Below are positions 26,140 through 34,860 of a stretch of 64,000 bases of DNA, piece after piece (positions within the stretch are counted from its first letter, which is position 1; each line of letters starts with the position of its first letter). A program made the translations under genes and the position numbers. Under the pieces are notes generated by a model. That model did no database searches. It had not been told where the DNA came from and saw only the letters and a list, made by a program, of their open reading frames with translations. Location: positions 193,291-257,290 of the forward strand of contig JAJCZM010000008.1 in NCBI GenBank assembly GCA_029262375.1. Reading direction: 5' to 3'. Origin of the DNA: Deltaproteobacteria bacterium (lineage in GTDB: Bacteria > Desulfobacterota > Binatia > UBA1149 > SPBQ01).

Positions 26140-27277
26140 GGCGGCGACGCGTCGCCTTTACCGTTGGGATACAGTCGTGAGCATGCGAGTCAGACCACAT
26201 CGGCGTCTTCGAGCTGTTTTCGGAGCGACGTGCGTACTAGCCGGGCTATTCCTTACGTCGGCGCCGACGCCGTCGTTGGCGCAGAACGGCCAGGACGATC
26301 GTGAGCCGCGACAGGTCGTTACGCACTTCTTCGTAGGCGGAACCGGCAAGATTGCCGGCCTACAAACCGTCATCGGCAATAGTCTGACCCATCGCATTCG
26401 CCGTTCGGAGACGTTCCTCGAGATCTCTCGAGAGTATGACGTGGGCTACAACGAATTGGTGGCAGCGAATCCGGGCATCGACCCCTGGGTGCCACCGACC
26501 GGTCGCGACATGCTCGTGCCGGCCGAATGGGTGCTACCTGCCGGTGAGTTCGACGGTTTGGTCGTGAACATCCCCGAGATGAGGATGTACTACTACGTGC
26601 CGTCACCGCGAGCGGGAGCTAAGTCGTCAATGGCTATTACGTATCCGGTCGGACTCGGCCGCCAGGACTGGCAGACGCCGCAAGGCGCGTTTCGGGTTCG
26701 CGGAAAGACGAAGAATCCCGCTTGGGTCATTCCCGAATCGATCAAGGCTGAACGGATCCGTGACTCCGGGTCTACTGAAGACGTTATTCCGGGTGGGCAT
26801 CCTGAGAATCCTCTCGGTAAGTACCGGCTCGAGCTGACTATACCGTCGTACGCGATCCACGGTACCAACAAGATCGGTGGTATCGGGATGCAGGTCAGCC
26901 ACGGCTGCATTCGTATGTTTGCGGAGGATATCGAGGCGTTCTTCCCGCTGGTACAGATCGGTACGGCCGGTCGCTTCGTCTATCAGCCGATAAAACTCGG
27001 TGTTCGACGCGGCCGGGTGATGGTCGAAGTCCACGAAGACATCTACGGCGTTGCTCCTTGGCCCTGGCTCCTAGCGCGCGAGCTGGTCGAGGGCATGGGC
27101 CTGGAACGATACGTGGATGAGAAGAAGCTGGAGGCCGCCGTAGAAGCGTCGAGCGGAATTCCTACCGATGTGAGCTTCGTGGATTGGTCGGCACCCGAAC
27201 CGCAAGAGGCGATTCGCTTCGACAAACGCGGCGATCCCGTGAAGCCGTACGCGGATCAGACTGCTTCAGCGCGCTGA
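26102..27277 (+). CDS. L,D-transpeptidase (YkuD) with LysM-like domain; true start probably about 26177-26183
   Basis: LysM-like [31 protein letters not shown]; YkuD motif [29 protein letters not shown]; signal peptide after the probable start. Confidence 0.9.
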   Translation: MPAPMNSRRCWLEAATRRLYRWDTVVSMRVRPHRRLRAVFGATCVLAGLFLTSAPTPSLAQNGQDDREPRQVVTHFFVGGTGKIAGLQTVIGNSLTHRIRRSETFLEISREYDVGYNELVAANPGIDPWVPPTGRDMLVPAEWVLPAGEFDGLVVNIPEMRMYYYVPSPRAGAKSSMAITYPVGLGRQDWQTPQGAFRVRGKTKNPAWVIPESIKAERIRDSGSTEDVIPGGHPENPLGKYRLELTIPSYAIHGTNKIGGIGMQVSHGCIRMFAEDIEAFFPLVQIGTAGRFVYQPIKLGVRRGRVMVEVHEDIYGVAPWPWLLARELVEGMGLERYVDEKKLEAAVEASSGIPTDVSFVDWSAPEPQEAIRFDKRGDPVKPYADQTASAR

Positions 27278-27279
27278 TT

Positions 27280-27867
27280 TCACCAGCGAGTCGACACGTA
27301 TACACCGGCGCGCTTACCGCTGATGCGCGGCTTGATGCGGGGCACGTCGATCGGGTCGAACCCGAGCGCTTCGCCACTGCGATTCACGATCGATTCGGTG
27401 ACAGTCGCCATTCCGGCGAACGGCTTCGCTGCGCCCTTCTCCGCTCCATCGGCGAGAGCGGCGACCGTGTCGGCGCTGCGTGTGAGGATAGAGTCCGGGC
27501 CGTACTCTTCCTGAATACGCACGCGGGCCTCTTCCGGATTGGACGGGCTACGGTAGCGTGCCTCCGGAGTGAATTCCCCGGCATCCTCGCGCTTACGTCG
27601 TAGTCCTGCTTCGTACATTGCTCGTCCCAGCGACGCTCGATCGTTAATCCCGCGTACGGCATCGAGGTCGGACGATCTCAAGTTGGATGGGGGGAGGGCC
27701 CCCGGGAGCATGATTTCCAGCTCGGCCGACGCAACTCCGCAGGGTGTTATCTCGCCGATGGATTCGGTTGCGGCGGCCGTTGCTCCCAGCACAAGTGCGA
27801 AGACGAACGCGGCTCCCGATAGGAGGAGTTCATTGGAGAACCGTCCCCCTTTTGGGTCTCGTGCCAT
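27280..27867 (-). CDS. Hypothetical membrane-anchored/secreted protein
   Basis: Start MARDPKGGRF at 27867 (ORF track 27909); hydrophobic ELLLSGAAFVFALVLGATAAA; no recognised domain. Confidence 0.6.
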   Translation of the reverse strand: MARDPKGGRFSNELLLSGAAFVFALVLGATAAATESIGEITPCGVASAELEIMLPGALPPSNLRSSDLDAVRGINDRASLGRAMYEAGLRRKREDAGEFTPEARYRSPSNPEEARVRIQEEYGPDSILTRSADTVAALADGAEKGAAKPFAGMATVTESIVNRSGEALGFDPIDVPRIKPRISGKRAGVYVSTRW

Positions 27868-27911
27868 CCAGACCACGTCACCATGGCGTGGACCGGGCGT
27901 CAAGCTCAATG

Positions 27912-27941
27912 AAAAAAGCCCTCCGCTATGCGGAGGGCTTT
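27912..27941 (-). terminator. Rho-independent terminator downstream of the minus-strand gene at 27979-28407
   Basis: Perfect 12-bp stem AAAGCCCTCCGC-TAT-GCGGAGGGCTTT (27915-27941); on the minus strand it runs into TTTTTT. Confidence 0.88.
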
Positions 27942-27978
27942 GTAGGGACGAAAACCGTCTAGAAAATAAGGTGTTGGG

Positions 27979-28407
27979 CTAGGAGGCTTCCTGAATGAGA
28001 GTCTCTGGTTCCGGAACAACCTCTGCCGCTTCCACTTCGATGAGGCGGTTCGACAGGGGAACGATCCGTGCCGTGGCACGCTTGACCGGAGCACGTTGCT
28101 GACGCCACTTCGAAAGACCGCGCCGGATGTACTCGGGGTGCAGGCTCAGCACTTCGCAGATGTTCTCATAAGAGAACGGCCACTCGCGCTCGCCGGATTC
28201 GATCCAATCGCGTGCGTCGTCAAAGAGAAGGGTCCCGCGCGGGTCACGGGCCAGTGCGTATTTCTGGTAACACTCGACGGCGTCTTGAAGGACGGCGAGC
28301 ATCAGTCGGCGTTCCCGAACCAAACCGCCCTCGCGGGCGAATGCGGCAAAGTACTGTGCCGGTAGTAGAGTGTCGGGCTCAAAGAGATTTACGAATCGAT
28401 CTGCCAT
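27979..28407 (-). CDS. Conserved hypothetical protein, possible HTH-like segment
   Basis: 142 aa; FEPDTLLPAQYF, ERRLMLAVLQDAVECYQKYALARDPRG, WPFSYENICEVLSLHPEYIRRGLSKWR. Resembles an uncharacterised deltaproteobacterial family by recollection, not by search. Confidence 0.75.
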   Translation of the reverse strand: MADRFVNLFEPDTLLPAQYFAAFAREGGLVRERRLMLAVLQDAVECYQKYALARDPRGTLLFDDARDWIESGEREWPFSYENICEVLSLHPEYIRRGLSKWRQQRAPVKRATARIVPLSNRLIEVEAAEVVPEPETLIQEAS

Positions 28408-28492
28408 CAGTTTTCCTCCCGCATCTTGAGGCCGGGTGCGTATTGCAGGTCCCCGTGATGCGTGGCGTCATCTAACACCGTTTCCGGCGCCG

Positions 28493-28521
28493 TTGGAAGA
28501 TGAAATTTCATGAAATAATAA
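28493..28521 (+). promoter_or_regulatory. Promoter-like element (TTGGAA-17 nt-TAATAA) with overlapping palindromes in the spacer
   Basis: -35-like TTGGAA 28493-28498, -10-like TAATAA 28516-28521; palindromes ATGAAATTTCAT (28500-28511) and ATTTCATGAAAT (28505-28516). Confidence 0.4.
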
Positions 28522-28640
28522 CCGTACCCAAATTAGCAATCGTTATCTCCGGCTAAGTGGTGCTGAAGATGCCGATCCCGTGATCGATGGCCAAGAGCCC
28601 CGCAAGTCCCGGTATTCATACCGGTAGTGGGGCATTTTTA
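28522..28640 (+). ncRNA. Candidate small RNA ending in a terminator-like hairpin
   Basis: No supported CDS; hairpins at 28551-28599 and 28597-28633, then TTTTT 28635-28639; lies between a promoter-like element and that terminator. Confidence 0.35.
28597..28639 (+). terminator. Rho-independent terminator-like structure
   Basis: Outer GCCCC/GGGGC (28597-28601/28629-28633), inner CCGGTA-TTCA-TACCGG (28609-28624), T5 at 28635-28639. Confidence 0.6.
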
Positions 28641-28775
28641 GGAGAATTGCCCGGAAAAGGCGGGAGAAGGCGCTACAACCCTACCGCCGTGCCACTGGGT
28701 CGGTGTTAAACCATTGAGGCAAGGGCCGTGTCAAGCGGCTCGAGATGGGACTCTGTGCAATGACGCTGTGTGGCA

Positions 28776-29669
28776 TCAGTTGGGGGGGGGCGAGCACTGG
28801 CTCTTTGTGCGCTGGAGAGGCGCACTGGGCTTGGAAATGGGCGCTGGGAGCATTTCGAGGCGCTCCCGGCCGGGGGTGCGGGTGCGATCGAGCTCACGGC
28901 GCATGGCGGCAATAATCCGATTGGCCTCCTCGGCCAACGCACCATAGAGGCTCTTCTGATGGGCGACCTCGAGGCAGGATGCGAGCACCCGTAGTCTGCC
29001 GGCTAGTCCGCGCCAGCGCGCCTGGGCCCCTCGACTGGGTGCCGTTACGTGGTCATGGCGTGCGCTGGACCAGATCTCCATGTTTTCGCGCAAGATGGCC
29101 GCGGCTTTCTCGTGGTCGGCTTGGTCTACGGCCTTTGCGTAGCGATTGAGTGTGGGATTCTGCTGCGAAGTCGGCGGTCGCCGACCGGGGTCAATGGTCC
29201 GGCCGGCGACTCGCGCACGTGGCAGCACCCCAATAATCGTCCCGATTATCTGTTGACGGGATCCCTGCGTTGGGAAAGGAAGGAGGCTTGGGGCTGCTGG
29301 ACGCATCACGGTTCGCCCGCCGCGGTCATAATCAACCCGCCTAATAGTCTGGCCGTCGCCGTCTTTTACGAGTACGAGGCGTCCTGGAGTGGCTCTTGCC
29401 CCCGGCTCGACGACGATTTGCGCGCCTTTGGGGATGCCGGCTTCCTCAAAGGCGTTGGTCATCGCTCGCAGTACGAACAGCCGCCGCTTTTTCCAGGCGC
29501 CGGACGGGAGTCCCAAGAATTCCTCGAACGCAACCACCGACATGGCCGGGGTTTTTTTGAACGGCGTCCGATTGAACGGTGTTTTGGCGTTGGATTCGAC
29601 TGCACGCGAGTCGGCCAGCTTCGGGCTGCGGCCACGAACGGTGTCGCTAACGGTCTCCAAGTTCGTCAT
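28776..29669 (-). CDS. S24/LexA-fold (peptidase S24-like) domain protein, probably catalytically inactive
   Basis: EAGIPKGAQIVVEPGARATPGRLVLVKDGDGQTIRRVDYDRGGRTVMRPAAPSLLPFPTQGSRQQIIGTIIGVLPRARV matches the S24 beta-barrel pattern; no recognisable N-terminal HTH. Confidence 0.6.
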   Translation of the reverse strand: MTNLETVSDTVRGRSPKLADSRAVESNAKTPFNRTPFKKTPAMSVVAFEEFLGLPSGAWKKRRLFVLRAMTNAFEEAGIPKGAQIVVEPGARATPGRLVLVKDGDGQTIRRVDYDRGGRTVMRPAAPSLLPFPTQGSRQQIIGTIIGVLPRARVAGRTIDPGRRPPTSQQNPTLNRYAKAVDQADHEKAAAILRENMEIWSSARHDHVTAPSRGAQARWRGLAGRLRVLASCLEVAHQKSLYGALAEEANRIIAAMRRELDRTRTPGRERLEMLPAPISKPSAPLQRTKSQCSPPPN

Positions 29670-29735
29670 GGCTCAAAGCCTAGGCGAACATAAGGCGAAA
29701 ATCAATACCTTTTCTTCGCCCCCGCGAAAAGCAGG

Positions 29736-31100
29736 TTACGCAGCGTAGGACGAATACTCCAAAAGTCCGCCAATTTGCCCGTTCCACGGGCCTTTCCAGC
29801 CCTCGATGATCGCATCTGCCGGGCACTTACCGTCGTCGACCATGGCTGCCAGCGGGTCCAGGTAGATGGTTTCGTCTTCGCCTGCGGCGTTCGTTTTCGC
29901 CTGTCGACGCAGCCCTTCGCGGGCGATCCCGACGATCTCCTTCGCGTAGTCCCGGATGGAATGGCGGGGCCCCGGCGCAGCCATGCCATGGCGGGTCGCC
30001 TCCGCGAGTAGCTCGAGTCGCTGGTCGAGTGTCCAGGGGCCGATGACATCCCACGCAGCGTCGAGACAGTCGGCGTCGTAGAACAGTCCTTTCATCAAAG
30101 CCGGAGTGCCCAGCATGAGTGCGGGCGACTGACTATCGGCCGCGCGCACCTCGATGTAGGTCTTCATCCGCGCCTCGGGAAAGAGTGTGGTGAGATGGGT
30201 ACTCCAGTCGTTCAACGTCGCGTGCTCGCCGTCGAGGCCGGTGCGCATGAAATCGCGGAACGTACGGCCGCCCAGTCGTAGTAGTCGATCACCGCGGGCG
30301 AGGAAGTACATCGGCACGTCGAGCGCATACTCGGTGTAACCCCGAAACACAGCATCGCTGTCGAAGGCGAACGGCAATACGCCGCAACGGTCGGCGTCGG
30401 TATCCGTCCAGATGTGCGCGCGGTAGCTCTTCAAATTTGTCAGTTCGCCGTCGACGATCGGCGAGTTAGCCGACATGGCCACGAGCAATGGAGACATTCC
30501 CATGGCGATGCGAAACTTGTCGCGGGCATCGCGCTCGTCTCCATAGTCGAAGTTCGCTTGGACGGTCGCAGTTTGCTGCATCATCCGGTGTCCGAGCTTA
30601 CCGGTTTCTTGCATCACGGAGCGCATGATCCGATAGCGTTCCTTGGGCATCCAGGGGACGTTGGCAATCGGAGTCTTGGGGGTGATGCCCAGGCCGAGAT
30701 AGGCGATACCGAGCTCGTCGGAGACCGCGAGGATCTCGGCGACGTGACGGTCGAGTTCATCTTTTGCGCAATGAAGCGAGTCGCAGATCTCGCCCGACAG
30801 TTCGAACTGGCCGCCCGGTTCCAGCGTGATCGAAGCGCGTCCGTCTCCGAGTGCGATGAGGTTCCCGTCTTCGTAGACGCCCTTCCATTCGCCTCGTTCT
30901 TTGAGAGCGGCGAGCAGCGCGCCGATCCCGGACGGTCCCTCGTACGGTACTGCTTCACCGGTGACCTTATCGACTACCGGCTTTTCGTACTCGACGCCGA
31001 TTTTCCAGTTTTCCTTCGGTGTGCAGCCGTCGTGGAACGTCGCCTCGAGCTGGTCGATCGATGCTATCGCCGGGCTTTCGGAGGGATCATTCGCGCTCAT
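29736..31100 (-). CDS. gshA: Glutamate-cysteine ligase (GCS2 family, plant/proteobacterial type)
   Basis: WKIGVEYEKPVVDK, GDGRASITLEPGGQFELSG, FDYGDERDARDKFRIAMGMSPLLVAMSANSP, FEARMKTYIEVRAADSQ-like segment. Confidence 0.92.
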   Translation of the reverse strand: MSANDPSESPAIASIDQLEATFHDGCTPKENWKIGVEYEKPVVDKVTGEAVPYEGPSGIGALLAALKERGEWKGVYEDGNLIALGDGRASITLEPGGQFELSGEICDSLHCAKDELDRHVAEILAVSDELGIAYLGLGITPKTPIANVPWMPKERYRIMRSVMQETGKLGHRMMQQTATVQANFDYGDERDARDKFRIAMGMSPLLVAMSANSPIVDGELTNLKSYRAHIWTDTDADRCGVLPFAFDSDAVFRGYTEYALDVPMYFLARGDRLLRLGGRTFRDFMRTGLDGEHATLNDWSTHLTTLFPEARMKTYIEVRAADSQSPALMLGTPALMKGLFYDADCLDAAWDVIGPWTLDQRLELLAEATRHGMAAPGPRHSIRDYAKEIVGIAREGLRRQAKTNAAGEDETIYLDPLAAMVDDGKCPADAIIEGWKGPWNGQIGGLLEYSSYAA

Positions 31101-31152
31101 CGCTGCGCAAGCTAGCCGAGGCGACCAACTCTTTCCACGGAGATGGGGAGTG

Positions 31153-31569
31153 TCAGCTCGATTCTACGAGTCGCGGTCGGCCGCTGCCGCAGCCGGAGCA
31201 GAACTTGTCGGACTCGGAGAATGCCGCGCCGCAGCGCACGCAGAACGCGGCCGGCCCGGGTTTGTTCTCTCCGGCGGTCGGCTGCGGGTCCTCGGTTTCG
31301 ACGTGGGACTCGCCGATGGCGTTCATCGCGTCGAGCGCGCGCTCCTCATAGATGCTTCGCAATGCGGCGTGATCGTCGTCGCTCAGTTTTCCCATCGCGC
31401 GATCGAAGTCAGCCTCGCGGATCGCGAGCAGCGCGGCGTTTTTCTCTCGCTCGAGTAGTTCCTCGGCGAGATCCGGGATCGCATCCGCCGCTTCGGTCGG
31501 ACGAAGAAAGGGCAGGGCGATAGCCCCGGCCGATACGAGAATCATGAGTGCGGCCACCACGAACGTCAC
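31153..31569 (-). CDS. Zinc-ribbon membrane protein, CcmI-like, in cytochrome c maturation cluster
   Basis: N-terminal TM, FCVRCGAAFSESDKFCSGCG zinc ribbon; overlaps ccmH end. Confidence 0.65.
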   Translation of the reverse strand: MTFVVAALMILVSAGAIALPFLRPTEAADAIPDLAEELLEREKNAALLAIREADFDRAMGKLSDDDHAALRSIYEERALDAMNAIGESHVETEDPQPTAGENKPGPAAFCVRCGAAFSESDKFCSGCGSGRPRLVESS

Positions 31570-32063
31570 GGGTCGTAGTCCTCCAACTCGTCGCGTAGGC
31601 GATCCCTATCGGCGCTCGAGATTCCGGAATCGCCGTCGTCTTTGGGCGAGTTGCCGGGCTGTGCCGCGATCCGCTCGGGCGTCCAGCGGCGAATAACCAT
31701 GATGACGATGAACCCCGCGCCGAACAGTGCGATGTAAGGGCCGTACCACGCGAGCATGTTGAAGCCTTCGCGTACCGGCGACGACAGTACTTTCTCACCG
31801 TACTCTTTAGCGTACCGGGTGATGATATCCGGTCCTGCCTCGCCGTCGGCCAGGGACTTCGCAATGTCCTCGCGAACCGGGATCGCGAACGAGCACTGAA
31901 GGTGATTGCACGTGTGTACCGTCAGGCCGCAGCCACACTGACACGTGAGCTGTTCCTCAACGGCCTTCTGCGTGCGAGGTGGCTCCGGCGCGCACGAAAA
32001 AGAAAAGACGGCGAGCGCCGCGAACGCACCGACGGCGAGAAATCTATGGAATCGTTTTGTCAC
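31566..32063 (-). CDS. ccmH: Cytochrome c-type biogenesis protein CcmH
   Basis: GTG at 32063 overlapping the ccmF TGA; lipoprotein-like signal, CQCGCGLTVHTCNHLQCSFAIPVREDI, then a C-terminal TM. Confidence 0.85.
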   Translation of the reverse strand: MTKRFHRFLAVGAFAALAVFSFSCAPEPPRTQKAVEEQLTCQCGCGLTVHTCNHLQCSFAIPVREDIAKSLADGEAGPDIITRYAKEYGEKVLSSPVREGFNMLAWYGPYIALFGAGFIVIMVIRRWTPERIAAQPGNSPKDDGDSGISSADRDRLRDELEDYDP

Positions 32064-34051
32064 GCGTGTTCTTGAGTGCGTGCGGTGGCTGCTTCCCGCG
32101 CGCGTTCGCGGCGGCGCGCGCCACTTACGGGGAAAATGCAGATTCCGGTACCTGCGATGATCACGAATCCGCCTATCCAGAACCAAACCACCAACGGATT
32201 GATGTAGGCCTGGAACGTGGCGGTCTTCTCGGGGTCGATAGATCCAAGGATCACGTAGAGATCGTCTCGCCAGGTGGTGCGGAAGTCGACTTCTGTGGCC
32301 GGTTGCTCGGGCTTCCGGTAGAAACGTTTTTCCGGCGAGATGGTCGCGATCTCTTCGTCATTTTCGAAGACGGTGAGCGTCGCAATCATGCGCGCCATGT
32401 GATCGTCGCTGCGATCGACCGCGTCGTCGTAGCGCAGCGTGTATGGGCCGATCGAGAAGCTCTCGCCGGGATCGACGGTGTACATCTCTTCGACGCGATA
32501 GATCGACGACATGGCAACACCGATGAAAATGAACACGACGCCGAGGTGGACGACGTACCCGCCGTAGCGTCGCTGATTCTTGGTCAGAAGAGTGAAGAGC
32601 GCGCTAACATAGTTCTGGCCGACCATCGACACGCGGGCGGCTGCACCGCGATGAAACTCGAGCGTGATCGTGTAGAGCACAAACGCCGAAAACGACACGA
32701 CGAGGACCGCGTTGATGTCTCGCATGCCCGCAAAGAACGCGATGGCTCCGGCGGTAATGCCGAAAAGTGATGGTGCAAGGAAGGTTCTGGCGAGCTTATC
32801 GATAGTCGAGCGGCGCCACGCGATCAGCGGCCCCACGCCCATCAAGAAGAGAAGCGCGATCGCCAGCGGTGCGTTCACCCGGTTGAAGAACGGTGGACCG
32901 ACGGTGATCTTCACGCCGCGTACCCATTCCGAAAGCACGGGAAAAACCGTTCCCCAGAACGTCGCGAAAGCGATTCCCACCAGCAGCAGATTGTTGAACA
33001 GGAACGCGGACTCGCGTGAAAGCATCGAGTCGAGCTGATGCTTCGGGCGAAGTTCAGGTAGACGACGTATGGTCAGGATCGTCGAGAAAACGATTACTGC
33101 GGCCAAGAAAGCCAAGAAGAACGGTCCAAGCCCCGACTGTGTGAACGAGTGCACCGACGAGATCACACCGCTGCGGGTAAGGAACGTGCCGAAGATCGTC
33201 AGGCAGAACGTCAGGATGATCAAGGTCATGTTCCAGACCTTCAACATGTCCTTTCGTTCCTGGATCATTACCGAGTGCAGATAGGCGGTGCCCGTCATCA
33301 AGGGCATGAACGCCGCGTTCTCTACGGGATCCCAAGCCCAGTAGCCGCCCCAGCCGAGAACTTCGTAGGCCCACCGCGCACCCAGGATGTTGCCGCAACA
33401 AAGGAAGAACCAAGCGGCCAATGACCATCGTCGTGACGTACGGATCCAGAGATCGTCGAGGCGGCCGGTGGCGAGTGCTGCGATCGCGAATCCGAACGGA
33501 ATCGTCCAGGTCACGTAGCCGAGATAGAGCGCCGGCGGATGAATCTGCATCCAGTAGTTCTGCAGCAGCGGATTGAGATCCGAGCCTTCGGCAGGAATGA
33601 ACGGCAACTGAGCGAACGGCGGGGTGACGGTGTTGAGCAGTGAGAGAAAGAACGCTCCGACCGTCATGCAGGTCGCGACCACGAAGGGCATGAGGATGCG
33701 ATTACGCTCGCGGTTCTGGAAAATCACCAGCGAGGTCATGCTCGTGAGCAGCAGGGCCCAGAACAGCAGCGAGCCTTCCATGCCTCCCCACAGCGCAGCG
33801 ATGCGGAACCGCAGCGGCAGGGTGCTGCTCGAGTAGCTGGCGACGTACTTCAAGCTGAAGTCGTGTGTGATGAGCCCGTGAACCAGCGCGATCGTCGCGA
33901 TGACGACCATCGCGTGACAGGTATAAGCTGCATGTTCCCCGCTCGCGACGAAGTCTCGGCGGCGATTGAGCCCTCCGTAGACCGACGCGCCGATCGAATA
34001 GACCGCCGCGATCAGTGCGATGAGGACGGCGAGGTTGCCGATCGTGATCAT
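32060..34051 (-). CDS. ccmF: Heme lyase CcmF/NrfE family protein
   Basis: LWGGMEGSLLFWALLL, NPLLQNYWMQIHPPALYLGYVTWTIPF, WAYEVLGWGGYWAWDPVENAAFMPLMTGTAYLHSVM. Confidence 0.96.
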   Translation of the reverse strand: MITIGNLAVLIALIAAVYSIGASVYGGLNRRRDFVASGEHAAYTCHAMVVIATIALVHGLITHDFSLKYVASYSSSTLPLRFRIAALWGGMEGSLLFWALLLTSMTSLVIFQNRERNRILMPFVVATCMTVGAFFLSLLNTVTPPFAQLPFIPAEGSDLNPLLQNYWMQIHPPALYLGYVTWTIPFGFAIAALATGRLDDLWIRTSRRWSLAAWFFLCCGNILGARWAYEVLGWGGYWAWDPVENAAFMPLMTGTAYLHSVMIQERKDMLKVWNMTLIILTFCLTIFGTFLTRSGVISSVHSFTQSGLGPFFLAFLAAVIVFSTILTIRRLPELRPKHQLDSMLSRESAFLFNNLLLVGIAFATFWGTVFPVLSEWVRGVKITVGPPFFNRVNAPLAIALLFLMGVGPLIAWRRSTIDKLARTFLAPSLFGITAGAIAFFAGMRDINAVLVVSFSAFVLYTITLEFHRGAAARVSMVGQNYVSALFTLLTKNQRRYGGYVVHLGVVFIFIGVAMSSIYRVEEMYTVDPGESFSIGPYTLRYDDAVDRSDDHMARMIATLTVFENDEEIATISPEKRFYRKPEQPATEVDFRTTWRDDLYVILGSIDPEKTATFQAYINPLVVWFWIGGFVIIAGTGICIFPVSGARRRERAREAATARTQEHA

Positions 34052-34054
34052 CTA

Positions 34055-34501
34055 TTAGTTCTCGATCGCTTCGGAGGCTGCTCGGTCGGGATAGTTGGGG
34101 TCATCGCCCGGCTCGGCCTCGTACTTGGACGGGCAACTCGTGAGGACGGTGGTGGCTTCGAAGGGGTCGCCTGCAGCGTAGGGGCCTTCGACGACGACGT
34201 CGCGTCCCTCGGCGAACATGTCGGGCAGAATTCCCGTGTAGTGAACTCCGATCGTGCCTTCGCCTTCGATGTCGTCGAGCGTGAAGTGTAGATCGTTCGT
34301 CTTCGAGTCCCAGACCATCGAGTCCTCGGCTACTCTCCCGGCGATACGCAGCGTGGTGCCTGCATATGCATTGCCGCCGGTGACGAATTCACTGACCGTC
34401 ACCATGTACATCTTGGTTTGGTCGACGGCCGTGTAGACCAGGAATCCGACGGTCGAGATGATGATGGCTATGCCGGCGACGAATTTTAGTTGCTGGTTCA
34501 C
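34055..34501 (-). CDS. ccmE: Cytochrome c maturation protein CcmE
   Basis: N-terminal TM plus OB-fold (LRIAGRVAEDSMVWDSKTNDLHFTLDD...VHYTGILPDMFAEGRDVVVEG), CPSKYE. Confidence 0.9.
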   Translation of the reverse strand: MNQQLKFVAGIAIIISTVGFLVYTAVDQTKMYMVTVSEFVTGGNAYAGTTLRIAGRVAEDSMVWDSKTNDLHFTLDDIEGEGTIGVHYTGILPDMFAEGRDVVVEGPYAAGDPFEATTVLTSCPSKYEAEPGDDPNYPDRAASEAIEN

Positions 34502-34595
34502 GTATCGAGACCTCGGTAGCGCCAGTTAGGCGGCGCTGCGCTCTGTCTAAAAAGGTATCGAAAGGGGGTTTCCGCTACAAGCGTGAAACATGGCG

Positions 34596-34784
34596 TCAGT
34601 CGGAGGATTCGCCGTCGGAATCGGCGTTCTCCGGCACCTCGGCAGGCTCACCGGGAAGTCGATAAGCACCGTCGAGCCAGTTGCCCAGGTCGATTAGTTT
34701 GCAGCGCTCACAGCAAAAAGGCGGGAACTGCGTCTCGTTGCGTTCAAACGCCGCCTGGCAAGTTGGACAGGTCATCGATCGCAT
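34596..34784 (-). CDS. DNA gyrase inhibitor YacG-like zinc-binding protein
   Basis: From MRSMTCPTC at 34784: CPTCQAAFERNETQFPPFCCERCKLIDLGNWLDGAYRLPGEP. Confidence 0.85.
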   Translation of the reverse strand: MRSMTCPTCQAAFERNETQFPPFCCERCKLIDLGNWLDGAYRLPGEPAEVPENADSDGESSD

Positions 34785-34860
34785 GGTTGCTCGTGCTCGC
34801 TCATCGTCGCCAGCTTGGCCTATCTCGGGCATATAGCACCACAAGTAGGACATCGCGCTT

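Noticed and set aside
29049-29693. 214-aa plus-strand ORF opposite the S24-like gene
   Set aside because: The minus-strand reading shows S24-like pattern; the plus-strand reading has no recognisable features.
31979-32770. 263-aa plus-strand ORF antisense to ccmF/ccmH
   Set aside because: Shadow ORF; real genes on the minus strand with clear motifs.
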